DNA of 64,000 bases, taken from positions 248,001-312,000 of the forward strand of contig NZ_JASNWE010000005.1 in NCBI RefSeq assembly GCF_030283145.1. Direction: 5' to 3'. The first letter of the stretch is position 1. Every line of letters begins with the position of its first letter. Shown here one piece after another: positions 7,624-15,892 of the stretch. The notes under the pieces were generated by a model. It was not told the origin of the DNA. It ran no database searches and worked only from the letters and a program-made list of their open reading frames with translations. This DNA is from Actinomadura xylanilytica. Lineage in GTDB: Bacteria > Actinomycetota > Actinomycetes > Streptosporangiales > Streptosporangiaceae. The translations under genes were made by a program, and so were the position numbers.

Positions 7624-8514
7624 ATGCCGGCGGCGACCATGGGCGAGCCGGAGGTCCCCGGCGTCGCGCGGGTCCGGGTGCCCGAGCGCAGCGTCCGGCA
7701 CGACCTGCGCGCGGTGAAGATCGTCCTGCACCGGGAACTGATCCGGTTCTGGCGGGACAAGCTGCGGATGGTGTCGGGGCTGATCCAGCCCGTGCTGTGG
7801 CTGCTGGTCATGGGTACCGGGCTGTCCAACCTGCTGGCCCGCGGCGGCGGCTCGGACCGCGGCGTCGACCTGAAGACCTTCATCTTCCCCGGCGTGTGCG
7901 CGATGTCGGTGATGTTCACCGCGATGTTCTCGGCCGGGTCGATCGTGTGGGACCGCGAGTTCGGGTTCCTGCGCGAGATGCTGGTCGCGCCGGTCAGCCG
8001 CAGCGCCATCGTGGTCGGCAAGTGCCTCGGCGGCGCGCTGGTCGCGACGGTGCAGGGCACGGTGATCGTCGCCCTGGCCGGGCTGGCGGGAGTGCCCTAC
8101 GACCCGCTGCTGCTGCTGGAGCTGCTCGGCCTGATGTTCATCGGGGCGTTCGCGCTCACCGGGTTCGGCGTGATGATGGCCGCGCGGATCACCAGCATGC
8201 AGTCGTTCTTCGGCCTGATGCAGATGGCCATGATGCCGATGCTGTTCCTGTCCGGCGCGCTGTATCCGCTGAACGGGCTGCCCGCCTGGCTGGCCGTCCT
8301 GACCCGGTTCAACCCGCTGACCTACGCCGTCGACCCGCTGCGGCGCGCGGTCTTCGCCCACCTGGACGTCTCGCCCGCGCTCCAGCGGACGTTCAATCCC
8401 GGCGTCACCTGGAACGGCTGGGTGGTCCCGGTATGGCTGGAGATCGTGCTCGTGCTCGTCATGGGGTTCGGGCTGATGGGCGTGGCGATCCTGGAGTTCC
8501 GCCGCGTCGACTGA
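7624..8514 (+). CDS. ABC-2 family transporter permease (DrrB-like), no partner ATPase
   Basis: This 296-residue membrane protein has a cytoplasmic amphipathic start (VLHRELIRFWRDKLRMVSGL) followed by about six membrane segments and the family signature FNPLTYAVDPLRRAV near residue 240. It matches the permease of drug or polymer exporters such as DrrB. These normally pair with an ATP-binding subunit encoded just upstream; here the upstream gene is a TetR regulator and the downstream one a secreted phytase-like protein, so the ATPase must be elsewhere or lost. ATG 7624 lies 11 bases after GAGGGGA; a GTG at 7615 is also possible. Confidence 0.85.
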   Translation: MPAATMGEPEVPGVARVRVPERSVRHDLRAVKIVLHRELIRFWRDKLRMVSGLIQPVLWLLVMGTGLSNLLARGGGSDRGVDLKTFIFPGVCAMSVMFTAMFSAGSIVWDREFGFLREMLVAPVSRSAIVVGKCLGGALVATVQGTVIVALAGLAGVPYDPLLLLELLGLMFIGAFALTGFGVMMAARITSMQSFFGLMQMAMMPMLFLSGALYPLNGLPAWLAVLTRFNPLTYAVDPLRRAVFAHLDVSPALQRTFNPGVTWNGWVVPVWLEIVLVLVMGFGLMGVAILEFRRVD

Positions 8515-8666
8515 CGAGTGCGTTTACTTGTCCTTGGGGAAGTGGTGACACTTTCATGACCGTGGACTTTGGTGAAGATCGGGGCCCCGGCCCGTGCGCG
8601 CCCGGATACTGACAGAGCTCTGGAACAGAGCGGAGCCGACCGTATTCGAGGGGTGAGTTCAGGCAC

Positions 8667-9851
8667 GTGAACGCGAACAGGACTGGCCGGCGGAGCGTGA
8701 CCGCGGTGGTCACCGGGATCGCCGCGGTGGTCGCCGCGGGGCTCGCCGGGGGACCGCCGCCGGAGGCCGCGGCGGCGGGGAAGGCGAAGGCGGCGCCGCG
8801 GACGGTGACGATCACGCGGTTCCTCGGCGAGCGGCGCCTCCCGCACATGATGAAGTTCCAGGGGACGACCGTCGGCGGCCTGTCGGGCATCGACCGCGAC
8901 CCCCGGACGGGCACCTGGTACTTCGTCTCCGACGACCGGTGGCGCTACGATCCGGCCCGCTACTACACCGGCAGGCTCGACATCGATCCGGCCACCGGCG
9001 CGTTCACCGGGGTGCGGCTCAGCGGCGTCACCACGCTCCGGCGGCCGGACGGCACCCCGTACCCGGGCTACGGCAAGCCCGAGTCCGCCGACCCCGAGAC
9101 GATCCGGTACGACCCGCGCACCCGGCGGGTGCTCTGGGGCAGCGAGGGCGACCGCCCCGACGCGTCCGCCCCGACGATCCCGGTATCGGACATGTCCATC
9201 CGGTGGGCGGGCCGGGACGGCGCCTACCGGGGCGCGCTGCCGATCCCCGGCGGCCTCAGGCTGACGGACACCGACAAGGGGCCGCGCCGCAACCTGGGCT
9301 TCGAGGCGCTGACGTTCCCGCCCCACGGCATCGCCGCGATGGTGGAGGGCCCGCGCTACGAGGACGGCGAGCCACCGACCGTCCGGCACGGGGGCCCGGC
9401 CCGCCTGACCCTGTGGGACCGGGCCGGACGGGTCCGCGCCCAGTACGCCTACCCCGTCGACCCGGCCCCCGCCGCGCCGGTCCCGGCGAGCGGGTACTCC
9501 GACGGGGGCGTCTCGGAGATCCTGGCGGTCGACGATCACCGCTACCTGGCGCTGGAGCGGTTCTGGGCCGAAGGGGTCGGCTACAACGTCAAGCTGTACG
9601 AGTTCGACGTGCGCGGCGCCACCAACGTGCTGGCCCGCGACAGCCTGTCGGCCGGCGGCCCGTACCGTGCCGCGCGCAAGCGCCTGGTCGCCGACCTCGG
9701 CTCGGTGAGCAGGCCGACGCAGAACCTGGAGAGCCTGAGCTGGGGGCCGCGCCTGCGAGGCGGCCAGTGCAGCCTGGTGGTCGGCTCTGACGACAACTTC
9801 GACGCGCAGGAGGTCACCCAGTTCCTGGCGTTCTCCGTCAAGGGCTGCTGA
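8667..9851 (+). CDS. secreted esterase-like phytase domain protein
   Basis: This 394-residue protein starts at GTG 8667 and has a signal peptide: basic start (NRTGRR), hydrophobic core (VTAVVTGIAAVVAAGLAG) and an alanine-rich cleavage region near residue 35. The mature part has the beta-propeller pattern of the esterase-like phytase family: GLSGIDRDPRTGTWYFVSDD near 72-91, then ADPETIRYDPRTRRVLWGSE and NLGFEALTF. Members act outside the cell; a true phytase activity is unproven. It is monocistronic and converges on the sigma factor gene with a shared terminator at 9884-9935. Confidence 0.85.
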   Translation: MNANRTGRRSVTAVVTGIAAVVAAGLAGGPPPEAAAAGKAKAAPRTVTITRFLGERRLPHMMKFQGTTVGGLSGIDRDPRTGTWYFVSDDRWRYDPARYYTGRLDIDPATGAFTGVRLSGVTTLRRPDGTPYPGYGKPESADPETIRYDPRTRRVLWGSEGDRPDASAPTIPVSDMSIRWAGRDGAYRGALPIPGGLRLTDTDKGPRRNLGFEALTFPPHGIAAMVEGPRYEDGEPPTVRHGGPARLTLWDRAGRVRAQYAYPVDPAPAAPVPASGYSDGGVSEILAVDDHRYLALERFWAEGVGYNVKLYEFDVRGATNVLARDSLSAGGPYRAARKRLVADLGSVSRPTQNLESLSWGPRLRGGQCSLVVGSDDNFDAQEVTQFLAFSVKGC

Positions 9852-9883
9852 CCATCGCGATGAAGCCGAACCATCACGAGGAA

Positions 9884-9935
9884 GCGGGCAGGCCCCGCGA
9901 GGCCGGCTGTCACCGGTCTCGCGGGGCCTGCCCGC
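9884..9935. terminator. bidirectional terminator hairpin
   Basis: A perfect 17-bp stem (left arm 9884-9900, right arm 9919-9935) with an 18-base loop lies between the ends of two convergent genes. It can serve transcripts from both strands. Confidence 0.85.
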
Positions 9936-9944
9936 GTGGCGGTC

Positions 9945-11300
9945 TCAGACCGCGAAGTCGAGCAGGGGCTGGGCGTTGCTCGGGTGCCGCAGCTTGGACA
10001 GCGACTCCTTCTCGAGCTGCCGGATCCGCTCGCGGGTCAGTCCGAGGGCCTTGCCGATCTCGTCGAGGGTGCGCGGCGTCCCGTCGTACAGCCCGAACCG
10101 CATCGCCATGATCTTGGCCTCGCGCGGGGACAGGATGTCCAGCGTGCGGCGCAGCTGCTCGGCCATCAGCTGGCGGTCGACCAGCTCGGCGGCCTCGGGG
10201 CTGTCGGTGTCCTCGATCAGGTCGCCGATCCGGGTCTCGCCGTCCTCGCCGATGGTGGAGTCGAGGCTGATCGGCTGTCGGCTGGTGCGCAGCAGCTCGC
10301 GGATCTGCTCGGGGCTCCGGTCGAGCTCCACCGCCAGCTCCTCGGGGGTGGGCTCGCGGCCGAACCGCTGGTGCATGTCGCGCTCGACGCGGCTCAGCTT
10401 GCTGAGCATCTCCAGCACGTGCACGGGCAGCCGGATGGTGCGGGCCGAGTCGGCGAAGCCGCGCTGGATGGCCTGCCGGATCCACCACATCGCGTAGGTG
10501 GAGAACTTGTAGCCCTTGGAGTAGTCGAACTTCTCCACGGCGCGGATCAGGCCGAGGTTGCCCTCCTGGACGACGTCCAGCAGCGACAGTCCCCGGTCGG
10601 AGTACTTCTTGGCGACCGAGACCACCAGGCGGAGGTTGGCCTCCAGCATGTGGGACTTGGCGAGCCGCCCGTCGGCGGCGACCCATTCGAGGTCGGCGCG
10701 GCGGCGGGGGCTCGGCGACTCGGTCTCCAGCTTGTGCTCGGCGTACAGGCCGGCCTCGATGCGCTTGGCGAGGTCGACCTCCTGCTCGGCGGTGAGGAGC
10801 TGGCGGCGGCCGATCGCCTTGAGGTAGGTGTGCACCGAGTCGCCCATGGTGGTCGACTGGTCGTCCAGGTCGGCGGGCGGCTCGGCCTCGACCTCGGTGA
10901 CCTCGAACGAGCCCTCGTCGTCGGAACCGGCCGCGGGGGAGGCAGGGGAGTCAGGGGAGTCGGGGGAGGCGGGCCGGGCCGCGGCCGACTGCCCGGCCGT
11001 CTTGCCGGACGGCTTCTTGGCGGGGGTCTTCTTCGCGTCGGCGGGGGCCTTCTTGGCGGCGCGCTTCTTCGCGCCGGCCTTGCTGGTGCCGGGGTCGTCC
11101 TCGCTGGCGAGGCTGACGCCGGCCTCGGAGAGTTCGCGCAGCATCGAGCGGCCCTGCGCCGGGCTGATGCCGGCGGCCTCGAAGGCCTTGCGCACCTCGT
11201 CGAGCGAGAGGCGTCCCTGCTGCCGGCCACGCTCCAGGAGGTCGCCGAGGGCAGGGCCCGCGGGCTCCGTGAGCGGGGTCTCTATGGCGGTTCGTGGCAT
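9945..11300 (-). CDS. RNA polymerase sigma-70 factor, principal type (HrdB/RpoD-like)
   Basis: This 451-residue sigma factor has a region 1.1-like helical start (DLLERGRQQGRLSLDEVRKA, about residues 20-39), a Lys/Ala/Pro-rich linker (about 75-130), then region 1.2 (DSVHTYLKAIGRRQLLTAEQ), region 2 with core and -10 recognition (FSTYAMWWIRQAIQRGFADS), region 3 and region 4 with the -35 helix (TLDEIGKALGLTRERIRQLE). ATG 11300 has GAGAGGGG upstream. The N-terminal domain points to the vegetative sigma factor, but GFADSARTIRLP differs from the AMADQARTIRIP of classical HrdB, so a group 2 paralogue remains possible. It directs RNA polymerase to -35/-10 promoters. Confidence 0.88.
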   Translation of the reverse strand: MPRTAIETPLTEPAGPALGDLLERGRQQGRLSLDEVRKAFEAAGISPAQGRSMLRELSEAGVSLASEDDPGTSKAGAKKRAAKKAPADAKKTPAKKPSGKTAGQSAAARPASPDSPDSPASPAAGSDDEGSFEVTEVEAEPPADLDDQSTTMGDSVHTYLKAIGRRQLLTAEQEVDLAKRIEAGLYAEHKLETESPSPRRRADLEWVAADGRLAKSHMLEANLRLVVSVAKKYSDRGLSLLDVVQEGNLGLIRAVEKFDYSKGYKFSTYAMWWIRQAIQRGFADSARTIRLPVHVLEMLSKLSRVERDMHQRFGREPTPEELAVELDRSPEQIRELLRTSRQPISLDSTIGEDGETRIGDLIEDTDSPEAAELVDRQLMAEQLRRTLDILSPREAKIMAMRFGLYDGTPRTLDEIGKALGLTRERIRQLEKESLSKLRHPSNAQPLLDFAV

Positions 11301-11553
11301 GCGGACACCCCTCTCCCTTCGTGGTCTGAGTGCGACGCGGAGGCGGTATCGCTGATAGCGCTCGCACTTATCCGAACGTCGCGCGGGCGGCCTGTTGTTC
11401 CCGGCCCTCCACGTCAAGCGTCTCACAGCGCGGCGCGGTGAGCGGCCCGGTCCGCGCAGGGCGGTGCGGGACAGGGGCTCTCGCCATTTCCGGACGAATC
11501 TACCTTACTGCGTAAAGACGCCGGGCCGGTCGCGCATCCCCTGTCACATCCCG

Positions 11554-12597
11554 TCACCCTGCGACACCGCCTCGCCCCGAGGGCCCGCCTCCCTCCGGAG
11601 AGCCGGTGTCCGGAGGGAGCTGCCGGAGCGTCCCCCCGTATCTGGCGATCACGCGCTCGCGCAGCTCGGGGTCGTCGCGGGGGACCGGCTCCAGGAACAC
11701 CTCGTCCACCTCCTGGTGCGCCTCCCGCAGCCCGTGCGCCATCCGCACGCAGGCCCGCTCGACGTCGCCGGAGGTCAGCGCCTCGCGGAAGTCCAGGCGG
11801 GCGCAGACCAGCACGCGGTCCGCGCCGAGCGTCATCGTCACGATGTCGACCACCCACTCGACCTCGGGGGCGGCGCCGAGGCGCTCGCGGACGTCGGCCA
11901 CCAGCCGGGGGTCGGCCTGGTTGCCGATCAGCAGGTTGAGGTTGATCCGGCCGAGGATCAGCGCGACCGCGGTGAGCAGCACGCCGATGAGCATCGAGCC
12001 GGCGGCGTCCCAGAGGGGCGAGCCGGTGAGCTGGTGCAGGCCGAGGCCGGCGAAGGCCAGCAGCAGCCCGAGCAGCGCCGCGGAGTCCTCCAGGAGCACG
12101 CTGACCGCGGTCGGCTCGTCGGTCCGCCGGATGTGGGCGAGCAGCGGCAGCCCGTCGTCGCGGGCCGCGGCCCGCACCTGCCGCACCGCCTGCCGCCAGG
12201 AGATGCCCTCCAGGACGAACGACACCGCCAGCACGATGTAGCCGATCAGCGGATCGGCCTCCCCGCCCGAGTGCCCGGTGAAGGTCTGGACGCCCTGGTA
12301 GAAGGCGAACAGCGCGCCCATCCCGAAGATCGCCACGGCGACGAGCAGCGTCCAGATGTAGCGCTCCTTGCCGTACCCGAGCGGATGCCTGCGGTCGGCG
12401 GGCCGGCCGCTGCGGTGCAGCCCCACCAGCAGCAGCACCTCGTTGAAGGTGTCGGCGACCGAGTGCGCGGCCTCGGCGGCCATCGACGCGGAGCCGGTGA
12501 GCACCGCGGCGACGATCTTCGCCACTGCGATCCCCAGGTTGGCGGCGAGCGCGAGCACCACCGTCAGCGTGCTCTCCGGCGGTTGCTCCGCTGCCAT
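11554..12597 (-). CDS. cation diffusion facilitator family transporter
   Basis: This 347-residue membrane protein has the CDF layout: helix 2 with the metal-site pattern AAEAAHSVADTFNEVLLLVG (H and D of HSVAD), six membrane helices, helix 5 with LLEDSAALLGLLLA, and a C-terminal ferredoxin-like cytoplasmic domain (VEWVVDIVTMTLGADRVLVC). CDF proteins export Zn2+, Mn2+ or related ions by proton exchange. The family helix 2 site is usually HxxxD; here it reads HSVAD, as in the FieF-like branch. ATG 12597 is preceded by GAGGGGGA. No metal-responsive regulator is adjacent. Confidence 0.88.
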   Translation of the reverse strand: MAAEQPPESTLTVVLALAANLGIAVAKIVAAVLTGSASMAAEAAHSVADTFNEVLLLVGLHRSGRPADRRHPLGYGKERYIWTLLVAVAIFGMGALFAFYQGVQTFTGHSGGEADPLIGYIVLAVSFVLEGISWRQAVRQVRAAARDDGLPLLAHIRRTDEPTAVSVLLEDSAALLGLLLAFAGLGLHQLTGSPLWDAAGSMLIGVLLTAVALILGRINLNLLIGNQADPRLVADVRERLGAAPEVEWVVDIVTMTLGADRVLVCARLDFREALTSGDVERACVRMAHGLREAHQEVDEVFLEPVPRDDPELRERVIARYGGTLRQLPPDTGSPEGGGPSGRGGVAG

Positions 12598-12683
12598 CGG
12601 TCCCCCTCGGTGATCTCCTGTCCGGGGCCCTACCCGGTGATCGCGGCGGGGCAACCGCGACGGGGGGCAGGGGCCGGCGGAGG

Positions 12684-13895
12684 TCAGGCGTGGCGGAGCA
12701 GGGCCCGGTCGGGCTTGCCGGACGGGAGCAGCGGGATCGCCTCGACCAGCTCCAGCTCGTGCGGGGCCGCGTGCACCGGCATGGTCTCGCGGACCCAGGC
12801 GCGGAGCTCGGCGAGGGCGGGGGCGTCGGCGGCGGGGACGACGACGGCGGTGACGCGCTCGCCCCACTCGGGGTCGGGGCGGCCGACCACGACCACGTCC
12901 CGGACCTTGTGGTGGCGCGACAGCGCCGTGGCGACCTCGCCCGCGACGACCTTCTCGCCGCCGGTGTTGATCACGTCGTCGATCCGGCCGCGCACCCGGA
13001 GGCGGCCGTCCTCGACGGTGCCGAGGTCCGGTGTGACGAACCACTCACCGTCGCGGACGGCGGCGGTGAGGGCGGCGCGCCGCCGGTACCCGGTGAACAG
13101 GACCTCGCCCGCCAGCCGGATCCGGCCGTCATCGCCGACGGCGGCGCGGACGCCGTCAAGGGGGACGCCGTCGTAGACGCAGCCGCCGCTGGTCTCGCTC
13201 ATGCCGTAGGTGGTGAAGACCCGGGCGCCCCGGCCGCGCGCCTCAGCGAGGAGGCCGGGGGAGGCGGCGGCGCCCCCGAGGATGATCGCGCCCAGGGCGC
13301 CGAGGTCGGTCCCGGCGTCCAGCAGCCGCCTGAGCTGGGTGGGGACCATCGCGATGTGCACGTCGCCGGCGGCCTCGACGGACGCGGGGTCGAAGCGGGG
13401 GTGGATCACCGGCGCGGCGCCGCCGAGCAGGGCGCGGGCGAGCACCAGGATCCCGGAGATGTGGCTGGTCGGCACGCAGCAGAGCCAGCGGTCGCCGGGC
13501 CCCGCGCCGATCCGGGCCAGCGTGGCGGTGGCGGAGTGGAGTACGGCGGTCGCGGACAGCTCGACGATCTTGGGTGTGCCGGTGGAGCCCGAGGTGGCGA
13601 TGAGCACCGCGGTGCCCGGAGCGGCGGGAGCCCCCGGATCGGCCGGCGTCGCGGGATCGGCCGGCGTCGTGGAGGTGGTCGGCGTCGCGGGGTCGGCCGC
13701 CCGGTAGGGCTGGACGCCGTCCTCGGTCTCGACCGCGTGCGGCGCCAGGGTGCCGAGGAGCCCGCGGAGCGCGGGCGCGGGCAGGTCGGGGGAGAGCGGG
13801 CAGATGGCGGGGCCGCTGCCGTCGAGGGCGGCGGTGAGGGCCCCGTACAGGCGGGGCCCCGGCGGGAGCACGACGGCGTGCAGGCGGCGTTCCAT
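12684..13895 (-). CDS. menE: o-succinylbenzoate-CoA ligase
   Basis: This 403-residue acyl-CoA synthetase is short for the family, as is usual for actinobacterial MenE. The P-loop-like adenylation motif is IATSGSTGTPKIVELSA near residue 110, with TTYGMSETSGG near 222 and the hinge/GRIDDVINTGGEKV motif near 307, and the catalytic lysine lies in LPSGKPDRALL near 395. It activates o-succinylbenzoate to its CoA ester in menaquinone synthesis. Placement back-to-back with menB and within 4 kb of menC and menD supports the assignment over a generic AMP-ligase. An Ala/Pro/Thr repeat (residues 67-90) is a flexible insert. Confidence 0.9.
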   Translation of the reverse strand: MERRLHAVVLPPGPRLYGALTAALDGSGPAICPLSPDLPAPALRGLLGTLAPHAVETEDGVQPYRAADPATPTTSTTPADPATPADPGAPAAPGTAVLIATSGSTGTPKIVELSATAVLHSATATLARIGAGPGDRWLCCVPTSHISGILVLARALLGGAAPVIHPRFDPASVEAAGDVHIAMVPTQLRRLLDAGTDLGALGAIILGGAAASPGLLAEARGRGARVFTTYGMSETSGGCVYDGVPLDGVRAAVGDDGRIRLAGEVLFTGYRRRAALTAAVRDGEWFVTPDLGTVEDGRLRVRGRIDDVINTGGEKVVAGEVATALSRHHKVRDVVVVGRPDPEWGERVTAVVVPAADAPALAELRAWVRETMPVHAAPHELELVEAIPLLPSGKPDRALLRHA

Positions 13896-14006
13896 GTCGC
13901 GATCAGCCTAGACGACCCCGCTGAACACGTTCGAATCGGTGAGGCGGTTGAATGGGGGCCGGCGACGCGCACAGGGCCGGCGCCGGGCGGGCTGAGAGGG
14001 GAGCAC

Positions 14007-14906
14007 ATGGTCTCGGAGCTGTTCGACGCGGGCGCGTGGAAAGAGGTCGAGGGCTTCGGTTTCACCGACATCACCTACCACCGGGCGGTGGACCAGGGGA
14101 CGGTGCGCATCGCGTTCGACCGTCCGGAGATCCGCAACGCGTTCCGGCCGCGCACGGTCGACGAGCTGTACCGGGCGCTCGACCACGCCCGGATGTCCAG
14201 CGACGTCGGGTGCGTGCTGCTGACCGGGAACGGGCCGTCCCCGCGGGACGGCGGCTGGGCCTTCTGCTCGGGCGGCGACCAGCGGATCCGCGGCAGGGAC
14301 GGCTACCGGTACGCCGAGGGCGAGACGGCCGAGTCGATCGACCCGGCGCGGGCCGGGCGGCTGCACATCCTGGAGGTGCAGCGGCTGATCCGGATGATGG
14401 GCAAGGTCGTCATCTGCGTGGTGCCGGGCTGGGCCGCCGGCGGCGGGCACAGCCTGCACGTGGTCTGCGACCTGACCCTGGCGAGCCGCGAGCACGGCCG
14501 GTTCAAGCAGACCGACGCCGACGTGGCGAGCTTCGACGGCGGGTTCGGGTCGGCCTACCTGGCCCGCCAGGTGGGGCAGAAGTTCGCCCGGGAGATCTTC
14601 TTCCTGGGCGACACCTACGACGCCGAGGCCGCGCACCGGATGGGCATGGTGAACGCGGTCGTCCCGCATGCCGAACTCGAGGCCACCGCGCTCGAATGGG
14701 CCCGTAAGGTCAACGGGAAGAGCCCCACCGCGCAGCGGATGCTGAAGTACTCGTTCAACCTCATCGACGACGGGCTGGTCGGGCAGCAGGTGTTCGCCGG
14801 CGAGGCGACGCGGCTGGCCTACGGCACCGGTGAGGCGGTCGAGGGGCGGGACTCGTTCCTGGAGAAGCGCGAGCCCGACTGGTCGCCTTACCCGTGGTAT
14901 TACTGA
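14007..14906 (+). CDS. menB: 1,4-dihydroxy-2-naphthoyl-CoA synthase
   Basis: This 299-residue crotonase-fold enzyme closes the second ring of the naphthoquinone in menaquinone synthesis. Typical MenB features are RIAFDRPEIRNAFRPRTVDE near residue 32, the oxyanion loop WAFCSGGDQRIRG near 86, VPGWAAGGGHSLHVVCDLTL near 137, the active-site region QTDADVASFDGGFGSAYLAR near 167 and the C-terminal PDWSPYPWYY. ATG 14007 follows GAGAGGGGA. menC begins within or just after its end, so menB, menC and menD form one operon. Confidence 0.95.
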   Translation: MVSELFDAGAWKEVEGFGFTDITYHRAVDQGTVRIAFDRPEIRNAFRPRTVDELYRALDHARMSSDVGCVLLTGNGPSPRDGGWAFCSGGDQRIRGRDGYRYAEGETAESIDPARAGRLHILEVQRLIRMMGKVVICVVPGWAAGGGHSLHVVCDLTLASREHGRFKQTDADVASFDGGFGSAYLARQVGQKFAREIFFLGDTYDAEAAHRMGMVNAVVPHAELEATALEWARKVNGKSPTAQRMLKYSFNLIDDGLVGQQVFAGEATRLAYGTGEAVEGRDSFLEKREPDWSPYPWYY

Positions 14907-14938
14907 CGTTCGAATTGCATGGTTGGGGGGTCGAACGG

Positions 14939-15892
14939 GTGCGGGTCTACTCCATCCCGATGCGGACGCGGTTCCGCGGTATCACGCAGCGGGAGGGTGT
15001 GCTCATCCAGGGCCCGGCCGGCTGGGGGGAGTTCTCCCCGTTCGCCGAGTACGGCCCGGCCGAGTGCGCGCGCTGGCTGGCCGCGGCCCGTGAGGCCGCC
15101 TGTGACGGGTGGCCCGCGCCGGTGCGCGACCGGGTCCCGGTGAACGTGACGATCCCGGCGGTCGGGCCCGAGCGGGCGTTCACGATGACCCGGGCGTCGG
15201 GCTGCCGCACCGCGAAGGTCAAGGTCGCCGAGCGCGGCCAGTGCGACGCCGACGACCTGGCGCGGGTGGAGGCCGTCCGCGACGCGATCGGCCCCGGCGG
15301 CCAGGTCCGCGTCGACGTCAACGGCGGCTGGGACGTCGAGCACGCGGCCCGGATGATCCGCGCGCTCGACCGGTTCGGCCTGGAGTACGTCGAGCAGCCG
15401 TGCGCGACGCTGGAGGAGCTGGCGCTGGTGCGGCGGCGGGTCGACGTGCCGGTCGCGGCCGATGAGTCGATCCGCCGGGCCGAGGACCCGCTGAAGGTCC
15501 GCGCGGCGGGCGCCGCCGACATCGCGGTGCTGAAGGTGCAGCCGCTCGGCGGGGTCCGGGCGGCGCTGCGGGTGGCCGAGGCGTGCGCGCTGCCGGTGGT
15601 GGTGTCGAGCGCGGTCGAGACGTCGGTGGGGCTGGCGGCCGGGCTGGCACTGGCCGCCGCCCTGCCCGACCTGCCCTACGCGTGCGGGCTGGGCACGCTG
15701 TCGCTGCTGGACGGCGACGTCGTGGCCGATCCGCTGGCGCCGGTCGGCGGCGAGATCGCGGTGCGGCGCCCCGAGGTCGACGAGGGCGCGCTGCGCCGCT
15801 GCGAGGTCGACGACGAGGGCTGGCGGCGCCGGGTCGCCGAGGCCGGGGCCCACCTGGACGGGGCGCCGCTGCCCGGGGGCGTGGGCCGATGA
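14939..15892 (+). CDS. menC: o-succinylbenzoate synthase
   Basis: This 317-residue enolase-superfamily enzyme dehydrates SHCHC to o-succinylbenzoate. Superfamily residues are visible: the lysine pair in TAKVKVAE near residue 97, Asp in DVNGGW near 125, Glu in VEQP near 150, Asp in AADES near 175 and the second lysine in VLKVQPLGG near 198. I chose GTG 14939 (VRVYSIPMRTRF) with GGGGGG upstream; an in-frame GTG at 14894 overlapping the end of menB is the alternative. Its stop overlaps the ATG of menD, showing translational coupling. Confidence 0.93.
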   Translation: MRVYSIPMRTRFRGITQREGVLIQGPAGWGEFSPFAEYGPAECARWLAAAREAACDGWPAPVRDRVPVNVTIPAVGPERAFTMTRASGCRTAKVKVAERGQCDADDLARVEAVRDAIGPGGQVRVDVNGGWDVEHAARMIRALDRFGLEYVEQPCATLEELALVRRRVDVPVAADESIRRAEDPLKVRAAGAADIAVLKVQPLGGVRAALRVAEACALPVVVSSAVETSVGLAAGLALAAALPDLPYACGLGTLSLLDGDVVADPLAPVGGEIAVRRPEVDEGALRRCEVDDEGWRRRVAEAGAHLDGAPLPGGVGR

